NCBI GenBank assembly: GCA_041494805.1
Contig: JBGQBN010000015.1
Span: 1-64,000 of the forward strand
Direction: 5' to 3'
From: JBGQBN01 sp041494805
GTDB lineage: Bacteria > Acidobacteriota > Terriglobia > Terriglobales > Acidobacteriaceae
DNA: 64,000 nucleotides
Shown here: positions 17,234 through 26,562 of the stretch, piece after piece
How positions within the stretch are numbered: the stretch's first letter is position 1
Layout of the letters: every line of letters begins with the position of its first letter
Notes under the pieces: model-generated
The model's database searches: none
Told to the model about the DNA's origin: nothing
Seen by the model: the letters and a program-made list of their open reading frames with translations, nothing else
Translations under genes and position numbers: made by a program

Positions 17234-18484
17234 ATGCTTCCTCGCGTCGTCATCACCGGTATGGGCGTGGTCAGCCCGAATGGCATTGGGAAAGAGGCCT
17301 TCTGCCAAGCCATTCTCGCGGGCAAGTCTGGAGTGAAACGCATCTCGCGTTTCGATCCTTCAGACCTGCCGGTGCGCATCGCAGGTGAAATTCCAGAATT
17401 CGACGAACTTGCCTGGGTGGACGCGCGCGAGCGCAAGCATGTCTCCCGAGTAGTGCCATTGGCGCTGGCCGCGTCGAGCGAAGCGATTGCGGACGCCGGC
17501 CTCGAGCCCTCCAGCATGTCCATGGAGGAGAAACGCGAGATCGGTGTAATCCTGGGCACGGGCGGTGGGGCACAGGAATTCTCCGAGGAGCAGTACCGGC
17601 TGTGGCACAGCGGACATGTCAAACAAGTCAGCCTCTTCTGCATTCCCAGCGGAACCATGGGCACGATTCCCAGTGAAATCAGCATGCGTTTCGGCTTCCG
17701 CGGGTACAGCCATGTGGTCACCACCGGTTGCACTTCCTCCACTGACGCGCTGGGGTACGCCTATCAGCACATTCAGGCCGGGGTGCAGCCCATGTTCCTG
17801 GTGGGTGGAGTCGACGCGCCGATCACGGCAGGCATCCTCAAGGGATACTCACTGCTGCGAGCGTTGACCATCTCCTGGAATCACGCGCCGGAACGTGCCT
17901 CGCGGCCGTTTTCTGCCGATCGCGATGGCTTTGTCGTCGCCGAGGGCTCCTGGATGTTTATCCTCGAAGACTACGATCATGCCCGTGCACGGAGCGCCCA
18001 CGTCTACGCGGAAATCGTCGGATACGCCTCCACTTGCGAGGCCTTCCACCGCGTGCGCATGAGCGACTCACCGGAGGAACCCGCCCGGGCAATCACGTTG
18101 GCTTTGGAAGAAGCTCGCCTCCTGCCGGAGGACATCCAGTACGTCAACCTGCATGGGACGTCGACTGAGATGAACGACCGCGTAGAAACCTGCGCGCTGA
18201 AACTGGCTTTGGGCAAGCATGCGCGCAAGATCCCAATGTCCGGATTGAAATCCCAGATCGGGCATGCGCAAGGTGCCTGTGGCTCGGCCAGCCTGGCTGC
18301 CACCCTGGTGGCAATGGAGCACGGCAAGATTCCTCCCACCATCAACCTGGAGGCGCCCGATCCCGAGTGCGATCTTGACTACGTTCCCGATGTCGGACGT
18401 AAAGCCCAGATCGAGCACGCGATCTGCAATTGCGTAGGCTTCGGCTCGAAGAATTCGGCGCTGGTCCTGAAGAAGACTGCCTGA
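17234..18484 (+). CDS. Beta-ketoacyl-ACP synthase (KAS II-like)
   Basis: A 416-residue thiolase-fold condensing enzyme starting MLPRVVITGMGVVSPNG. The catalytic triad is visible: Cys166 (TTGCTSSTDA), His307 (NLHGTST) and His344 (SQIGHAQGACG). Some otherwise constant stretches differ from housekeeping FabF: TEMNDRVET after the first His, and NCVGFGSKNSALV in place of the usual N-S-F-G-F-G-G-x-N, so it is probably a specialised paralogue. The ATG at 17234 is preceded by AAGGATC; the longer open frame upstream overlaps hemW and is not used. It is 12 bp from a cytochrome P450 gene, suggesting a shared modified fatty-acyl or polyketide-like product. Confidence 0.87.
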   Translation: MLPRVVITGMGVVSPNGIGKEAFCQAILAGKSGVKRISRFDPSDLPVRIAGEIPEFDELAWVDARERKHVSRVVPLALAASSEAIADAGLEPSSMSMEEKREIGVILGTGGGAQEFSEEQYRLWHSGHVKQVSLFCIPSGTMGTIPSEISMRFGFRGYSHVVTTGCTSSTDALGYAYQHIQAGVQPMFLVGGVDAPITAGILKGYSLLRALTISWNHAPERASRPFSADRDGFVVAEGSWMFILEDYDHARARSAHVYAEIVGYASTCEAFHRVRMSDSPEEPARAITLALEEARLLPEDIQYVNLHGTSTEMNDRVETCALKLALGKHARKIPMSGLKSQIGHAQGACGSASLAATLVAMEHGKIPPTINLEAPDPECDLDYVPDVGRKAQIEHAICNCVGFGSKNSALVLKKTA

Positions 18485-18496
18485 AGGCATCGATCC

Positions 18497-19717
18497 ATGA
18501 CCACCCGTTCCTTCGACTATTCTTCCGTCAATATAGTCAGTCGCGAGTTCAAAGCTGATCCCTTCCCTTTCTACGCGCGCCTGCGCGCGGAACAGCCGGT
18601 CTGCCGTGTCAAACTTGGGCGACAGGATGCCTGGCTGGTCACCCGCTACGACGATGTGGTCGCGCTTCTCAAAGACAGCCGATTTGCTAAGGACCGGGTG
18701 AAGGCCCTGACCCCGGAGCAATTGGGCAAGCAGCCGTGGATGCCGGACTTCGCCAGGCCGCTGTTGCGCAATATGCTCGATCTGGACGAACCCGACCACA
18801 CTCGGCTGCGCACCCTGGTGCACAAGGCGTTCGCTCCGTCTATGGTCGAACGGCTGCAGGGTCGCATTCAGACCATTGCCGGCCAGTTGCTCGACGCCAT
18901 GCAAAGTAAAGGCTCGATGGACCTGGTGCGCGACTACGCCCTGCCCATCCCGTTGACGGTAATCGTGGAGTTATTGGGCATTCCTCCGCAGGACCGCCAC
19001 CGCTTTCATCGCTGGTCGAAAGCAATCGTCAAGACGCCAACAACATTCAATATGCTGAGGGCACTTCCGTCCATCCGCGCGTTCATGCGCTATCTGCGCC
19101 AGCTCGTTCGCCAACTGCGGAGTACGCCTCAGGAGGGGTTGCTGACGGCGCTGGTGCAGGTCGAGGAAGCAGGCGATCGCTTGAGCGAGGACGAGCTGCT
19201 GGCGATGGCCTTCCTGCTGCTCATCGCCGGTCACGAAACCACGGTCAACTTGATTGCTTCAGGGACGCTGGCGCTGTTGCAGCATCCCGATCAGATGGAA
19301 CTGCTGCGTAGCGACCCGGCGCTGATCAAGCCGGCTGTCGAGGAGCTGCTGCGTTACACCAACCCGCTGGAAACAGCCACCGAGCGCTTTGCCCGCGAGG
19401 ACGTGACCATTGCTGGCGTGACCATCCCGCGCGGGGCCCTGGTGTTCGCAGTGATCGCTTCGGCCAACCGCGATGCATCGCAGTTTGAAGATCCCGACCG
19501 GCTGAATCTTGCTCGGGAGAAGAATCGTCACTTGGCCTTCGGACACGGCGCTCACTTCTGTCTGGGCGCGCCGCTGGCTCGACTCGAAGGACAGATTGCC
19601 ATCCGTACGCTGGTGCGCCGGCTGCCGGATCTAAGGCTTGCCATACCGGTGGAGTCCTTGCGCTGGCGTACGACGCCGATCCTACGCGGGTTGGAGGCGC
19701 TACCGGTGCGGTTCTAG
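18497..19717 (+). CDS. Cytochrome P450 (bacterial class I type)
   Basis: A 406-residue soluble P450. The oxygen-binding helix motif is AGHETT (244-249), the E-x2-R motif is EELLRY, and the heme loop FGHGAHFCLGAPLARLE contains Cys355. Soluble bacterial P450s accept electrons from ferredoxin systems and hydroxylate or cleave substrates; neighbours that are ketosynthases can point to ACP-bound acyl chains (as in BioI) but the substrate is open. It follows the ketosynthase gene by 12 bp and is likely co-transcribed. No ferredoxin gene is next to it. Confidence 0.93.
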   Translation: MTTRSFDYSSVNIVSREFKADPFPFYARLRAEQPVCRVKLGRQDAWLVTRYDDVVALLKDSRFAKDRVKALTPEQLGKQPWMPDFARPLLRNMLDLDEPDHTRLRTLVHKAFAPSMVERLQGRIQTIAGQLLDAMQSKGSMDLVRDYALPIPLTVIVELLGIPPQDRHRFHRWSKAIVKTPTTFNMLRALPSIRAFMRYLRQLVRQLRSTPQEGLLTALVQVEEAGDRLSEDELLAMAFLLLIAGHETTVNLIASGTLALLQHPDQMELLRSDPALIKPAVEELLRYTNPLETATERFAREDVTIAGVTIPRGALVFAVIASANRDASQFEDPDRLNLAREKNRHLAFGHGAHFCLGAPLARLEGQIAIRTLVRRLPDLRLAIPVESLRWRTTPILRGLEALPVRF

Positions 19718-19880
19718 TGCGAAGTCTCTTCGCTCGTCATAGCCAAGTCAACCACAAGGGAGACAGAGTCGGAGAGACGGGCCACGCCACCGAACAGGAT
19801 GGACGCTTCTGGCGCCAAACCTTTTCCATCCTCCCCCGTTCCTCCCCCATCTATTTAGGGTATCTTTAACTAGCTAACCG

Positions 19881-21827
19881 ATGGCCACCCACGAAGAAGA
19901 AGTACTAGGCAAAGCCTATGACAGCCGCTTGATGAAGCGGCTGCTGACATATCTTCGGCCCTACAAGTGGCAGACCGCGCTGGCCCTGAGCGCGATCGTC
20001 ATCAAAGCCGGCGCCGATGTCCTGGGTCCTTACCTGACCAAGATCGCCATTGACCGCTACCTGGTGAAGGTTGCGGGACTGCATTCACCATTCGACTGGT
20101 TTCTGAGCAACCAACCTCTGGTCGGAATCGCGCAAGTGGCTGTGCTGTACGTGGGCACCTTGTCCATCAGCTTTTTCCTTGAGTTTCTGCAAACCTATTT
20201 CATGCAGTGGACGGGGCAGAAGGTAATGTTCGACCTGCGCAGCCAGTTATTCCGCCACCTACAGCGCATGCACATCGGCTTCTACGACAAGAACCCGGTG
20301 GGGCGCCTGGTCACCCGCGTCACTACCGACGTCGATGCCTTGAACGAAATGTTCACCGCTGGCGTGGTCTCAATTTTTGAAGATGTATTCGTGCTGGCCG
20401 GGATTATCGTGATCATGCTGCGCATGAACTGGAAGCTGGCGCTGATCACCTTCGCTGTGCTGCCCTTGATCGGAATCGCCACTAAGATCTTCCGCGACAA
20501 GGTACGCGACTCTTATCGTCGAATTCGGATCGCCATCGCCCACATCAACGCCTACCTGCAGGAGCATGTCAGCGGAATGGTGGTGCTGCAGCTCTTCAAT
20601 CGCGAGCAGCGCGCCTTCGACAAGTTTTCCGATGTCAACGCTACTCACATGGACGCGTTCAAGGACGCCATCATGGCCCACGCCGTCTACTACCCGGTGG
20701 TGGAAATCCTGTCGGCGACGGCCATCGCCAGCGTGGTCTGGTTCGGCGGCAAGGATGTGATCCGCGGCGCCACTACGCTGGGCGTGCTGGTCGCATTCAT
20801 GCAGTACGCGCAGCGCTTTTTCCGTCCTATCCAGGACCTGAGTGAGAAATACAACATTCTGCAATCCGCCATGGCATCGAGCGAGCGGATTTTCAAGCTG
20901 CTGGATACGCCGGCGGAGATTACGTCGCCGGCGATACCCAAAACGCCGGAGGGCCCGGGCCGCATCGACTTCGAGCATGTTTGGTTCGCGTATCGCCAGA
21001 TTCCGATCGACATTGGCGAAGGAGAAGGAAAAGGAAAAGACGGAAACGGGCTAAAAACCGTGGGCCAGGGCGCCCGCGCCACACACACCGAACCCGACTG
21101 GGTCCTGCGCGATGTCAGTTTCGCCATCGAACCGGGTGAGACCGTGGCTATCGTCGGCCACACCGGAGCCGGCAAGACCACCATCATTTCGCTCCTGATG
21201 CGGTTCTATGACGTGCAGCAAGGCGCAATCCGGATCGACGGTGTAGATATCAAGGACATGGACCTCGCCGAGCTTCGCCGGCGCTTCGGTGTTGTCCTGC
21301 AGGATCCCTTCCTGTTCACCGGCACGGTCGAGGGCAACATTCGCCTGGGCACGGAAGGGATCGAGGATGCAGACGTGGAGCGCGCTGCCGAAGACGTGAA
21401 CCTCATCGACTTTATCCGCACCCTGCCCCAAGGCTTCAAGGAAGAGGTTCGCGAGCGCGGCAGCACGCTTTCCACTGGCCAGAAGCAACTGATCTCTTTT
21501 GCCCGCGCCCTAGCCCACGACCCGAAGATCCTGATCCTCGACGAAGCTACTTCCAGCGTGGACACCGAAACCGAATTTCGGGTGCGTGACGCGCTCAACC
21601 GCATGGTCGAAGGCCGCACTTCGCTGGTCATTGCTCATCGGCTTTCAACCGTGCAACGCGCCGACAAGATCATCGTCATGCACAAGGGCCAGGTCCGCGA
21701 AATGGGCACGCACCAGCAACTGCTAACGCAGCGCGGCATCTACTGGAAGCTCTACCAACTGCAGTACAAAGACCAGGAGCTTCCCGCAGGGGCCGCTCCC
21801 CAAGTCACGGCCAATGCCGACGACTAG
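19881..21827 (+). CDS. ABC exporter, fused membrane and ATPase domains (MsbA/MdlB-like)
   Basis: A 648-residue half-transporter: six predicted membrane helices in residues 1-340, then the ATPase with Walker A GHTGAGKTT, Q-loop VLQDPFLF, signature LSTGQKQ (usual form LSGGQ), Walker B ILILDEATS and the H-loop IAHRLST. Next to lpxB, it may flip lipid A or another lipid, but multidrug-type roles are possible. Residues about 372-405 between the first two ATPase strands are an insertion rich in Gly/Lys/Glu that family members lack; the DNA there has a purine-rich run and a GC-rich stretch resembling dispersed repeats. The 163 bp upstream show no other gene. Confidence 0.9.
   Translation: MATHEEEVLGKAYDSRLMKRLLTYLRPYKWQTALALSAIVIKAGADVLGPYLTKIAIDRYLVKVAGLHSPFDWFLSNQPLVGIAQVAVLYVGTLSISFFLEFLQTYFMQWTGQKVMFDLRSQLFRHLQRMHIGFYDKNPVGRLVTRVTTDVDALNEMFTAGVVSIFEDVFVLAGIIVIMLRMNWKLALITFAVLPLIGIATKIFRDKVRDSYRRIRIAIAHINAYLQEHVSGMVVLQLFNREQRAFDKFSDVNATHMDAFKDAIMAHAVYYPVVEILSATAIASVVWFGGKDVIRGATTLGVLVAFMQYAQRFFRPIQDLSEKYNILQSAMASSERIFKLLDTPAEITSPAIPKTPEGPGRIDFEHVWFAYRQIPIDIGEGEGKGKDGNGLKTVGQGARATHTEPDWVLRDVSFAIEPGETVAIVGHTGAGKTTIISLLMRFYDVQQGAIRIDGVDIKDMDLAELRRRFGVVLQDPFLFTGTVEGNIRLGTEGIEDADVERAAEDVNLIDFIRTLPQGFKEEVRERGSTLSTGQKQLISFARALAHDPKILILDEATSSVDTETEFRVRDALNRMVEGRTSLVIAHRLSTVQRADKIIVMHKGQVREMGTHQQLLTQRGIYWKLYQLQYKDQELPAGAAPQVTANADD
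21001..21097. repeat. Repeat-derived insertion in the ABC exporter gene
   Basis: Purine-rich GGAGAAGGAAAAGG-type tandem words (21018-21045) followed by a GGGCGCCCGCGCC segment, inserted in frame between the first strands of the ATPase domain. Interpreted as an expanded or inserted repeat. Confidence 0.4.
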
Positions 21828-21839
21828 CTTTCCAGAGTT

Positions 21840-21865
21840 GTCATCCTGAGCGAAGCGAAGGACCT
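21840..21865. repeat. REP-like dispersed word (TCATCCTGAGCGAAGCGAAGG)
   Basis: The intergenic sequence between the ABC exporter and lpxB carries this motif, which I know as a frequent dispersed repeat in acidobacterial and other environmental genomes. Only one copy is in this window. Confidence 0.55.
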
Positions 21866-21916
21866 GTTTTCTCGCAGACAACCTGTTTCAATGGCTCCGG
21901 ATGACCCTGCTTTACA

Positions 21917-23080
21917 ATGTCCTCCGTGCGAATCCTCATCTCTGCCGGCGAAGCCTCCGGTGAAATGTACGGTGCCCAGCTCATAGAGATCCTCCGCCGT
22001 CACGACTCATCCCTGGAGTTCTTCGGAGTAGGCGGCGATCGCATGCGTGCCGCCGGGTGCAACACGGTGGTGGACGCAAAAGACCTTGCAGTGGTCGGGA
22101 TCTCAGAGATTCTGAGCCACCTGCCTAAGATCTACAGCCGGTTCCGCAAGCTGATCGCCGAGGCCGACAAGCGCCGACCCGACCTGGCCATCGTGATCGA
22201 TTCGCCTGCCTTCAACTGGCGCGTGGCCCGGCAGATGCACAAGCGACGCGTTCCTGTGGTGTATTACGTTTGCCCGCAGTTCTGGGCCTGGCGCCAAGGT
22301 CGCGTGCGCCTGTTGCGGAAATACGTCACCAAAGCTCTTGTGATCTTTCCCTTTGAAGAACAGTTCTACCGCGACCGCGGTGTAGATGCGACTTTCGTGG
22401 GTCACCCGCTCGCTGATCTTCCCCTTCCCACAATCGATCGCGCAGACTATGCCTCCCAAAACAAGCTGGACCCGGCCAAACCCTGGATCACGCTTATGCC
22501 CGGCAGCCGCGTGAAGGAAGTGCGTATGAACCTGCCCACCATGCTGGAATCGGCAACCAAGCTGGGTTGGGGATACGAGTTTCTCCTTCCGGTCGCGCCT
22601 ACTCTTGACCGCGGCTTTCTCGAGTCGCTGATCAGCCGTCCTCTGCCCATCCGCCTGGTCCCAGAGACGCTGCCCGCGCTCATCCATTCCCGAGCCGGAA
22701 TCGTTGCCAGCGGCACTGCTACCGTGGAGGCTGCCATGATGGGTACGCCATTTGTGATGGTGTACCGCGTTTCACCACTTACCTACTTGCTGGGGCGTCC
22801 TCGGGTCAAAGTCTCGCACTTTGCAATGGTGAACCTGATTGCCGGGGAAGAGGTCGTTCCGGAGTTAGTTCAGCACGACTTCACCGCAGAGAAGGTAGTC
22901 GCCCGGCTCAGCGAGGTTCTTCCCTACGGCCCGGCTCGCGACAAGATGATCGAAGGTCTGGCCGCCGTGAAAGTCCGTCTCCGCGGCCCCGATCACGGCA
23001 GGCGCCACCCCGCCGATCATGCCGCTGACAGCATTCTCGGCCTTCTCCGCAGAATCCCAACCGGAACTGAGACCGCCTAA
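21917..23080 (+). CDS. lpxB: Lipid-A-disaccharide synthase
   Basis: A 387-residue glycosyltransferase (GT19). SAGEASGEMYGAQL at the N-terminus, DSPAFNWRVARQMH, YYVCPQFWAWRQGR and the sugar-nucleotide site ASGTATVEAAMMGTPFVMVYR are all LpxB features. It joins UDP-2,3-diacylglucosamine and lipid X at the inner membrane surface to form the lipid A disaccharide. Together with lptE it shows that the organism makes LPS. The C-terminus is about 10-15 residues different from typical but complete. It follows the ABC exporter on the same strand. Confidence 0.95.
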   Translation: MSSVRILISAGEASGEMYGAQLIEILRRHDSSLEFFGVGGDRMRAAGCNTVVDAKDLAVVGISEILSHLPKIYSRFRKLIAEADKRRPDLAIVIDSPAFNWRVARQMHKRRVPVVYYVCPQFWAWRQGRVRLLRKYVTKALVIFPFEEQFYRDRGVDATFVGHPLADLPLPTIDRADYASQNKLDPAKPWITLMPGSRVKEVRMNLPTMLESATKLGWGYEFLLPVAPTLDRGFLESLISRPLPIRLVPETLPALIHSRAGIVASGTATVEAAMMGTPFVMVYRVSPLTYLLGRPRVKVSHFAMVNLIAGEEVVPELVQHDFTAEKVVARLSEVLPYGPARDKMIEGLAAVKVRLRGPDHGRRHPADHAADSILGLLRRIPTGTETA

Positions 23081-23177
23081 ATCGCAAAAAACGCGCCTAA
23101 CCCTTGTCGCCACAGCATCTTTTGCGTAACAATCTTCATCCAAGAGCTTAGCGGAGTTACCCAGGAGACTGCTTTTG

Positions 23178-25190
23178 ATGCCTTTTTGTTCTCGGCGCCC
23201 GCATCGGGCCCTGCTCACTTCTCTCGCATTTTTACTTCTCTTTGCTTGCCTGCCAGTTTTGGCGGCAGACAAATTACGCTTCCGGGTGGACGATTACCAG
23301 ATCGAAGCCGAACTCACCCCGCACGTGCACAAGATCAGCGCCGTGGCTAAAGTGAAGTTCACTGCCCTGGACGATCTGAACATTGCTAGTTTTGAACTGC
23401 ACAACGGACTGCGCGTCACCAAGGTGCTTGATGCCGCCGGCAAGCCGCTGAATGTCGAGCGCGTGACGCAGGACTCCACGGTGCGAGTGCAGTTGCCCGA
23501 CGGCCTGCCCAAAGACGCTTCCACCACCCTGACTTTTGAATATGAGGGTGTGCTCGACTCCGCCGATGACAGCCCCGTGCAGGGACTCAAGCTGGCCTCG
23601 ATCGGCGACGACACCAGCTACTTGCTCTACGCCGGACGCTGGTTCCCGGTGAACGGATACGGCCTCAACCGCTTTACTGCAACCATCAACATCACCCTTC
23701 CCGCGCACATGCTGGTCGTCGGCAGCGGGAAGGAGACTGTGACCAACAATCCGCCTCCAAGGAAGCCCGTCGCCGGTGCCCTGCCGACCAAGACCTACAG
23801 CTTCGTCTGGGATAAGCCCAGCTTTCCCGGCACCATTGTGGCGGGAGTATTCCAGGAGTTCAAAAGCGATGAGGCGGGTGTCGACCTGCACGTGTTTTTC
23901 AAGCCCTCTCACCAGAGCCTGGGAGCCCTCTATGCGTCGACTGCCGTCAAGGAATTCATCTATTACGTCACTCTCTACGGAGCCGCCCCCTCGACGACGC
24001 TGAAGGTGGTCGAGATCCCGGATGACACTGTGCCGGCGGCCTGGGCGCCGGAGATCGCTGCCATTGCCAACCGCGCCGTCAGCGAGAAGGTCAACTATCG
24101 TTTATTGGCCAACACGGTCGCGCATCAATGGTGGGGCGTTTCGGTCAGCCCGGACTCCCGGGACGACTGGTGGCTGAGCGATGGCTTCGCCCGCTACTCC
24201 GAAGCCCGCTACGTGGAGAACGCCGCCGGCACCGCCGGTCTCGAAGAGGTCGTCAAGGACATGTCAGTGGGTGCATTGGCCTACGACACTGTGCCGCTTT
24301 CCAGTGTAGGCAAACTCGACCTGTTCTCACCCGAATTCCAGTCGCTGGTCACCGACAAGGGCGCCATGATCCTGCACATGCTGCGCTGGATCGAGGGAGA
24401 CCAGAAATACGACCTGACGATGCGCGCTTTTGCCGCCAAGTACGCCGGCAAGTCCGCTTCGCTGGACGATTTCCGCGCCATCGCCGAGCAGAACTACGGT
24501 GACAAGCTGACCTGGTTCTTCTCCCAGTGGCTCGATTCCACGGGCGCACCCGAGTTCAAGACCAAGTACACCGTCTATCGTCTGGGTAACAATAAGGGCT
24601 TTCGCGTCGTGGGTGAGATTTCACAAGATCTCGACCTGTTTCGCATGCCGGTGGATCTGAAGATTGATACCAATGGCAAGACGGAAGAGAAGCGCATCGA
24701 AGTGGTCGGGACAAATTCGCCGTTCACAGTGGAAACCTACGGCAAGCCCCGCCGCATCGCGGTCGACCCCGACAACCGCGTGCTGAAGAATTCTTCCGAA
24801 GTCAAGCTGCGGGCTTCCATCCAGCGGGGTCAGGCTCTGGTGCAGCAGGGCGACCTGGCCGGCGCGCTCAGCGAATTCAACAAGGCGCTTGAGGTTAATA
24901 AGAACAGCTCGCTGGCACACTATCGGGTTGCGGAAGTGTTCTACCTGCAGCGCAACTATCAGGCCGCAGCGAACGCCTACCGCGAGTCCCTGAATGGTGA
25001 CGGCGATCCCCGCTGGACCGAAGTCTGGTGCCACATCCAACTGGGCAAGATTTTCGACATCACCGGGCAGCGGGAGCGCGCCACCAACGAGTACCGCCAG
25101 GCACTGCAGACCAACGACAACACCCAAGGCGCGCTGGAAGAGGCTCGGAAATACTTGCAGAAGGCTTTTGAGCGGGAGAAGAACGGGTAG
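23178..25190 (+). CDS. M1-family (aminopeptidase N-like) protein with TPR repeats, catalytic site degenerate
   Basis: A 670-residue secreted protein: signal peptide ending near LPVLAAD, M1 N-terminal beta domain, then the M1 catalytic domain, and TPR units in about residues 555-665 (ALVQQGDLAGALSEFNKAL...). In active M1 enzymes the zinc site is H-E-x2-H-x18-E. Here it reads Asn312-Thr313-x2-His316-x18-Asp335 (ANTVAHQWWG...WLSDGFA): the first His, the catalytic Glu and the third ligand are all replaced while spacing is perfect. It is therefore probably not a peptidase, perhaps a binding protein. ATG 23178 has AGGAGACT upstream; the TTG just before it could also be read. Confidence 0.87.
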   Translation: MPFCSRRPHRALLTSLAFLLLFACLPVLAADKLRFRVDDYQIEAELTPHVHKISAVAKVKFTALDDLNIASFELHNGLRVTKVLDAAGKPLNVERVTQDSTVRVQLPDGLPKDASTTLTFEYEGVLDSADDSPVQGLKLASIGDDTSYLLYAGRWFPVNGYGLNRFTATINITLPAHMLVVGSGKETVTNNPPPRKPVAGALPTKTYSFVWDKPSFPGTIVAGVFQEFKSDEAGVDLHVFFKPSHQSLGALYASTAVKEFIYYVTLYGAAPSTTLKVVEIPDDTVPAAWAPEIAAIANRAVSEKVNYRLLANTVAHQWWGVSVSPDSRDDWWLSDGFARYSEARYVENAAGTAGLEEVVKDMSVGALAYDTVPLSSVGKLDLFSPEFQSLVTDKGAMILHMLRWIEGDQKYDLTMRAFAAKYAGKSASLDDFRAIAEQNYGDKLTWFFSQWLDSTGAPEFKTKYTVYRLGNNKGFRVVGEISQDLDLFRMPVDLKIDTNGKTEEKRIEVVGTNSPFTVETYGKPRRIAVDPDNRVLKNSSEVKLRASIQRGQALVQQGDLAGALSEFNKALEVNKNSSLAHYRVAEVFYLQRNYQAAANAYRESLNGDGDPRWTEVWCHIQLGKIFDITGQRERATNEYRQALQTNDNTQGALEEARKYLQKAFEREKNG

Positions 25191-25194
25191 AAAA

Positions 25195-25232
25195 CCAGTT
25201 GTCAGTTGTTAGTTCTCAGTTCTCAGAAGTTC
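25195..25232. repeat. CAGTTGT/CAGTTCT word repeat
   Basis: Between the convergent M1-like gene and fabH the sequence repeats CAGTTGTtAGTTCTCAGTTCTCAG-like words. Same style as the other degenerate repeats of the window. Confidence 0.55.
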
Positions 25233-26230
25233 TAATACGCCCAGCGCAAGAGCGTCACTCCTGTAGTGAACCCCGCGCCCACCGAAGCCAAAAGCACCAA
25301 GCTTCCCTTTTCCAACTTCCCCTGCTGGCGCGCCGTTTCCATGGCCAATGGGACGGTCCCCGCAGTGGTGTTGCCGTAGCGGTCAATGTTGATGATCACG
25401 CTTTCCGGCCGCAAGGCCAGCCGGTCGGCCGTGGCCGTGATAATGCGCTTGTTGGCCTGATGGGGAATGAATGCATCGATGTCACTGCCCTTCAGCCCGT
25501 TTCGCTGCAGGATCTTCTCGCACAGTTCCGTTTGCTTGCGCACCGCATATTTGAAGACTGCCTGTCCGTCCTGGTGGACGTAGTGCATCTTCTTGTCCAC
25601 GGTCTCGTGGGTGGTGGGATTCAGGCTGCCGCCGCCGGGCATGTAGAGGGAACATCCTCCAGAGCCGTCGACCTCGTGCATGAAATCAATGATTCCCAGC
25701 GAGTCGTCTTCGGCGGGTTCCAGGATCACTGCTCCGGCGCCATCACCGAAAATGATGCACGTGGCCCGGTCAGTGTAATCAATGATGGATGACATAACAT
25801 CGGCGCCGATGACCATTACCTTCTTGTGAGCGCCCGTAGCGATGAACTGCGCTCCTGCCTGCAGTGCATAGATGAATGCCGAGCAAGCCGCCGAGAGATC
25901 GAATCCCCAAACCCCTTTCGCGCCCAGCTTGTGCTGCACCAGACATGCGGTGGAAGGGAAAAACATGTCCGGAGTGACTGTGGCCACGATGATGGCATCG
26001 AGATCGGTAGCTGCCAAACCGCGTTCCATCAGCGCCTTCTTGGCCGCTTCCACCGCCAGATCGCTGGTCGCGACGCCCTTGTCGACGACGTGCCGCTCGC
26101 GGATACCGGTGCGATCCGCAATCCATTCATCGGAGGTTTCGACCATCTTTTCCAAATCGGCGTTGGTCAGCAGGCGGGGTGGGACGTAGGTGCCCAGGGC
26201 GCTAATCTTGGCGCGGACGAGTTGGCTCAC
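25232..26230 (-). CDS. fabH: Beta-ketoacyl-ACP synthase III
   Basis: A 332-residue KAS III: Cys116 (LSAACSAFIYAL), His257 (FIPHQAN) and Asn287 (RYGNTTAG) form the triad. It condenses acetyl-CoA (or a branched acyl-CoA) with malonyl-ACP to begin fatty acid synthesis. The start is GTG 26230 (MSQLVRAKISALGTYVPP), with GGAG ten bases upstream; the open frame extends far further but only with low-quality sequence that overlaps the SRP RNA. Last gene before the SRP RNA on this strand. Confidence 0.94.
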   Translation of the reverse strand: MSQLVRAKISALGTYVPPRLLTNADLEKMVETSDEWIADRTGIRERHVVDKGVATSDLAVEAAKKALMERGLAATDLDAIIVATVTPDMFFPSTACLVQHKLGAKGVWGFDLSAACSAFIYALQAGAQFIATGAHKKVMVIGADVMSSIIDYTDRATCIIFGDGAGAVILEPAEDDSLGIIDFMHEVDGSGGCSLYMPGGGSLNPTTHETVDKKMHYVHQDGQAVFKYAVRKQTELCEKILQRNGLKGSDIDAFIPHQANKRIITATADRLALRPESVIINIDRYGNTTAGTVPLAMETARQQGKLEKGSLVLLASVGAGFTTGVTLLRWAY

Positions 26231-26356
26231 TCTATGAATTCTCCGGTTATGACGTGGAACAGTTATTTTGACCCAGGCATCCGCGATTGTCCAATGATGT
26301 CCGATTCTGTGTGCTGCTCGGACTTCGCGCGCGCCGATCCCAGACTCAGAAAAAAA

Positions 26357-26460
26357 GCCAGGCACCGGCGACCCACTGCACACCTAAGAGCCCGTTACCG
26401 TTGCTTCCTTCCGGACCTGGCGGGATTGGCGGGAAAGCGTCGCGCGGGACCGATGCCTGA
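26357..26460 (-). ncRNA. ffs: Small signal recognition particle RNA (4.5S type)
   Basis: On the minus strand the sequence holds the invariant SRP core CAGGTCCGGAAGGAAGCA in the apical part of a long hairpin. The ends pair over ten bases (CAGGCATCGG with CCGGTGCCTG, one G-U), giving about 104 nt, and a T-run (26350-26356) follows directly as terminator. The RNA with Ffh and FtsY (encoded at 38.8 kb) delivers membrane proteins to SecYEG. It lies between fabH (same strand) and tgpA (divergent). The ends are estimated from pairing. The rest of 26231-26562 shows no gene. Confidence 0.92.
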
Positions 26461-26562
26461 CGCTTTCGATTCTAACATCGGCTCCCACCCCGCATTGGGC
26501 GCCAACGTACCCAACGTACTCTTCCCTTCCGCTCCAGAATCGCGAACAATAGACATCGTCCC

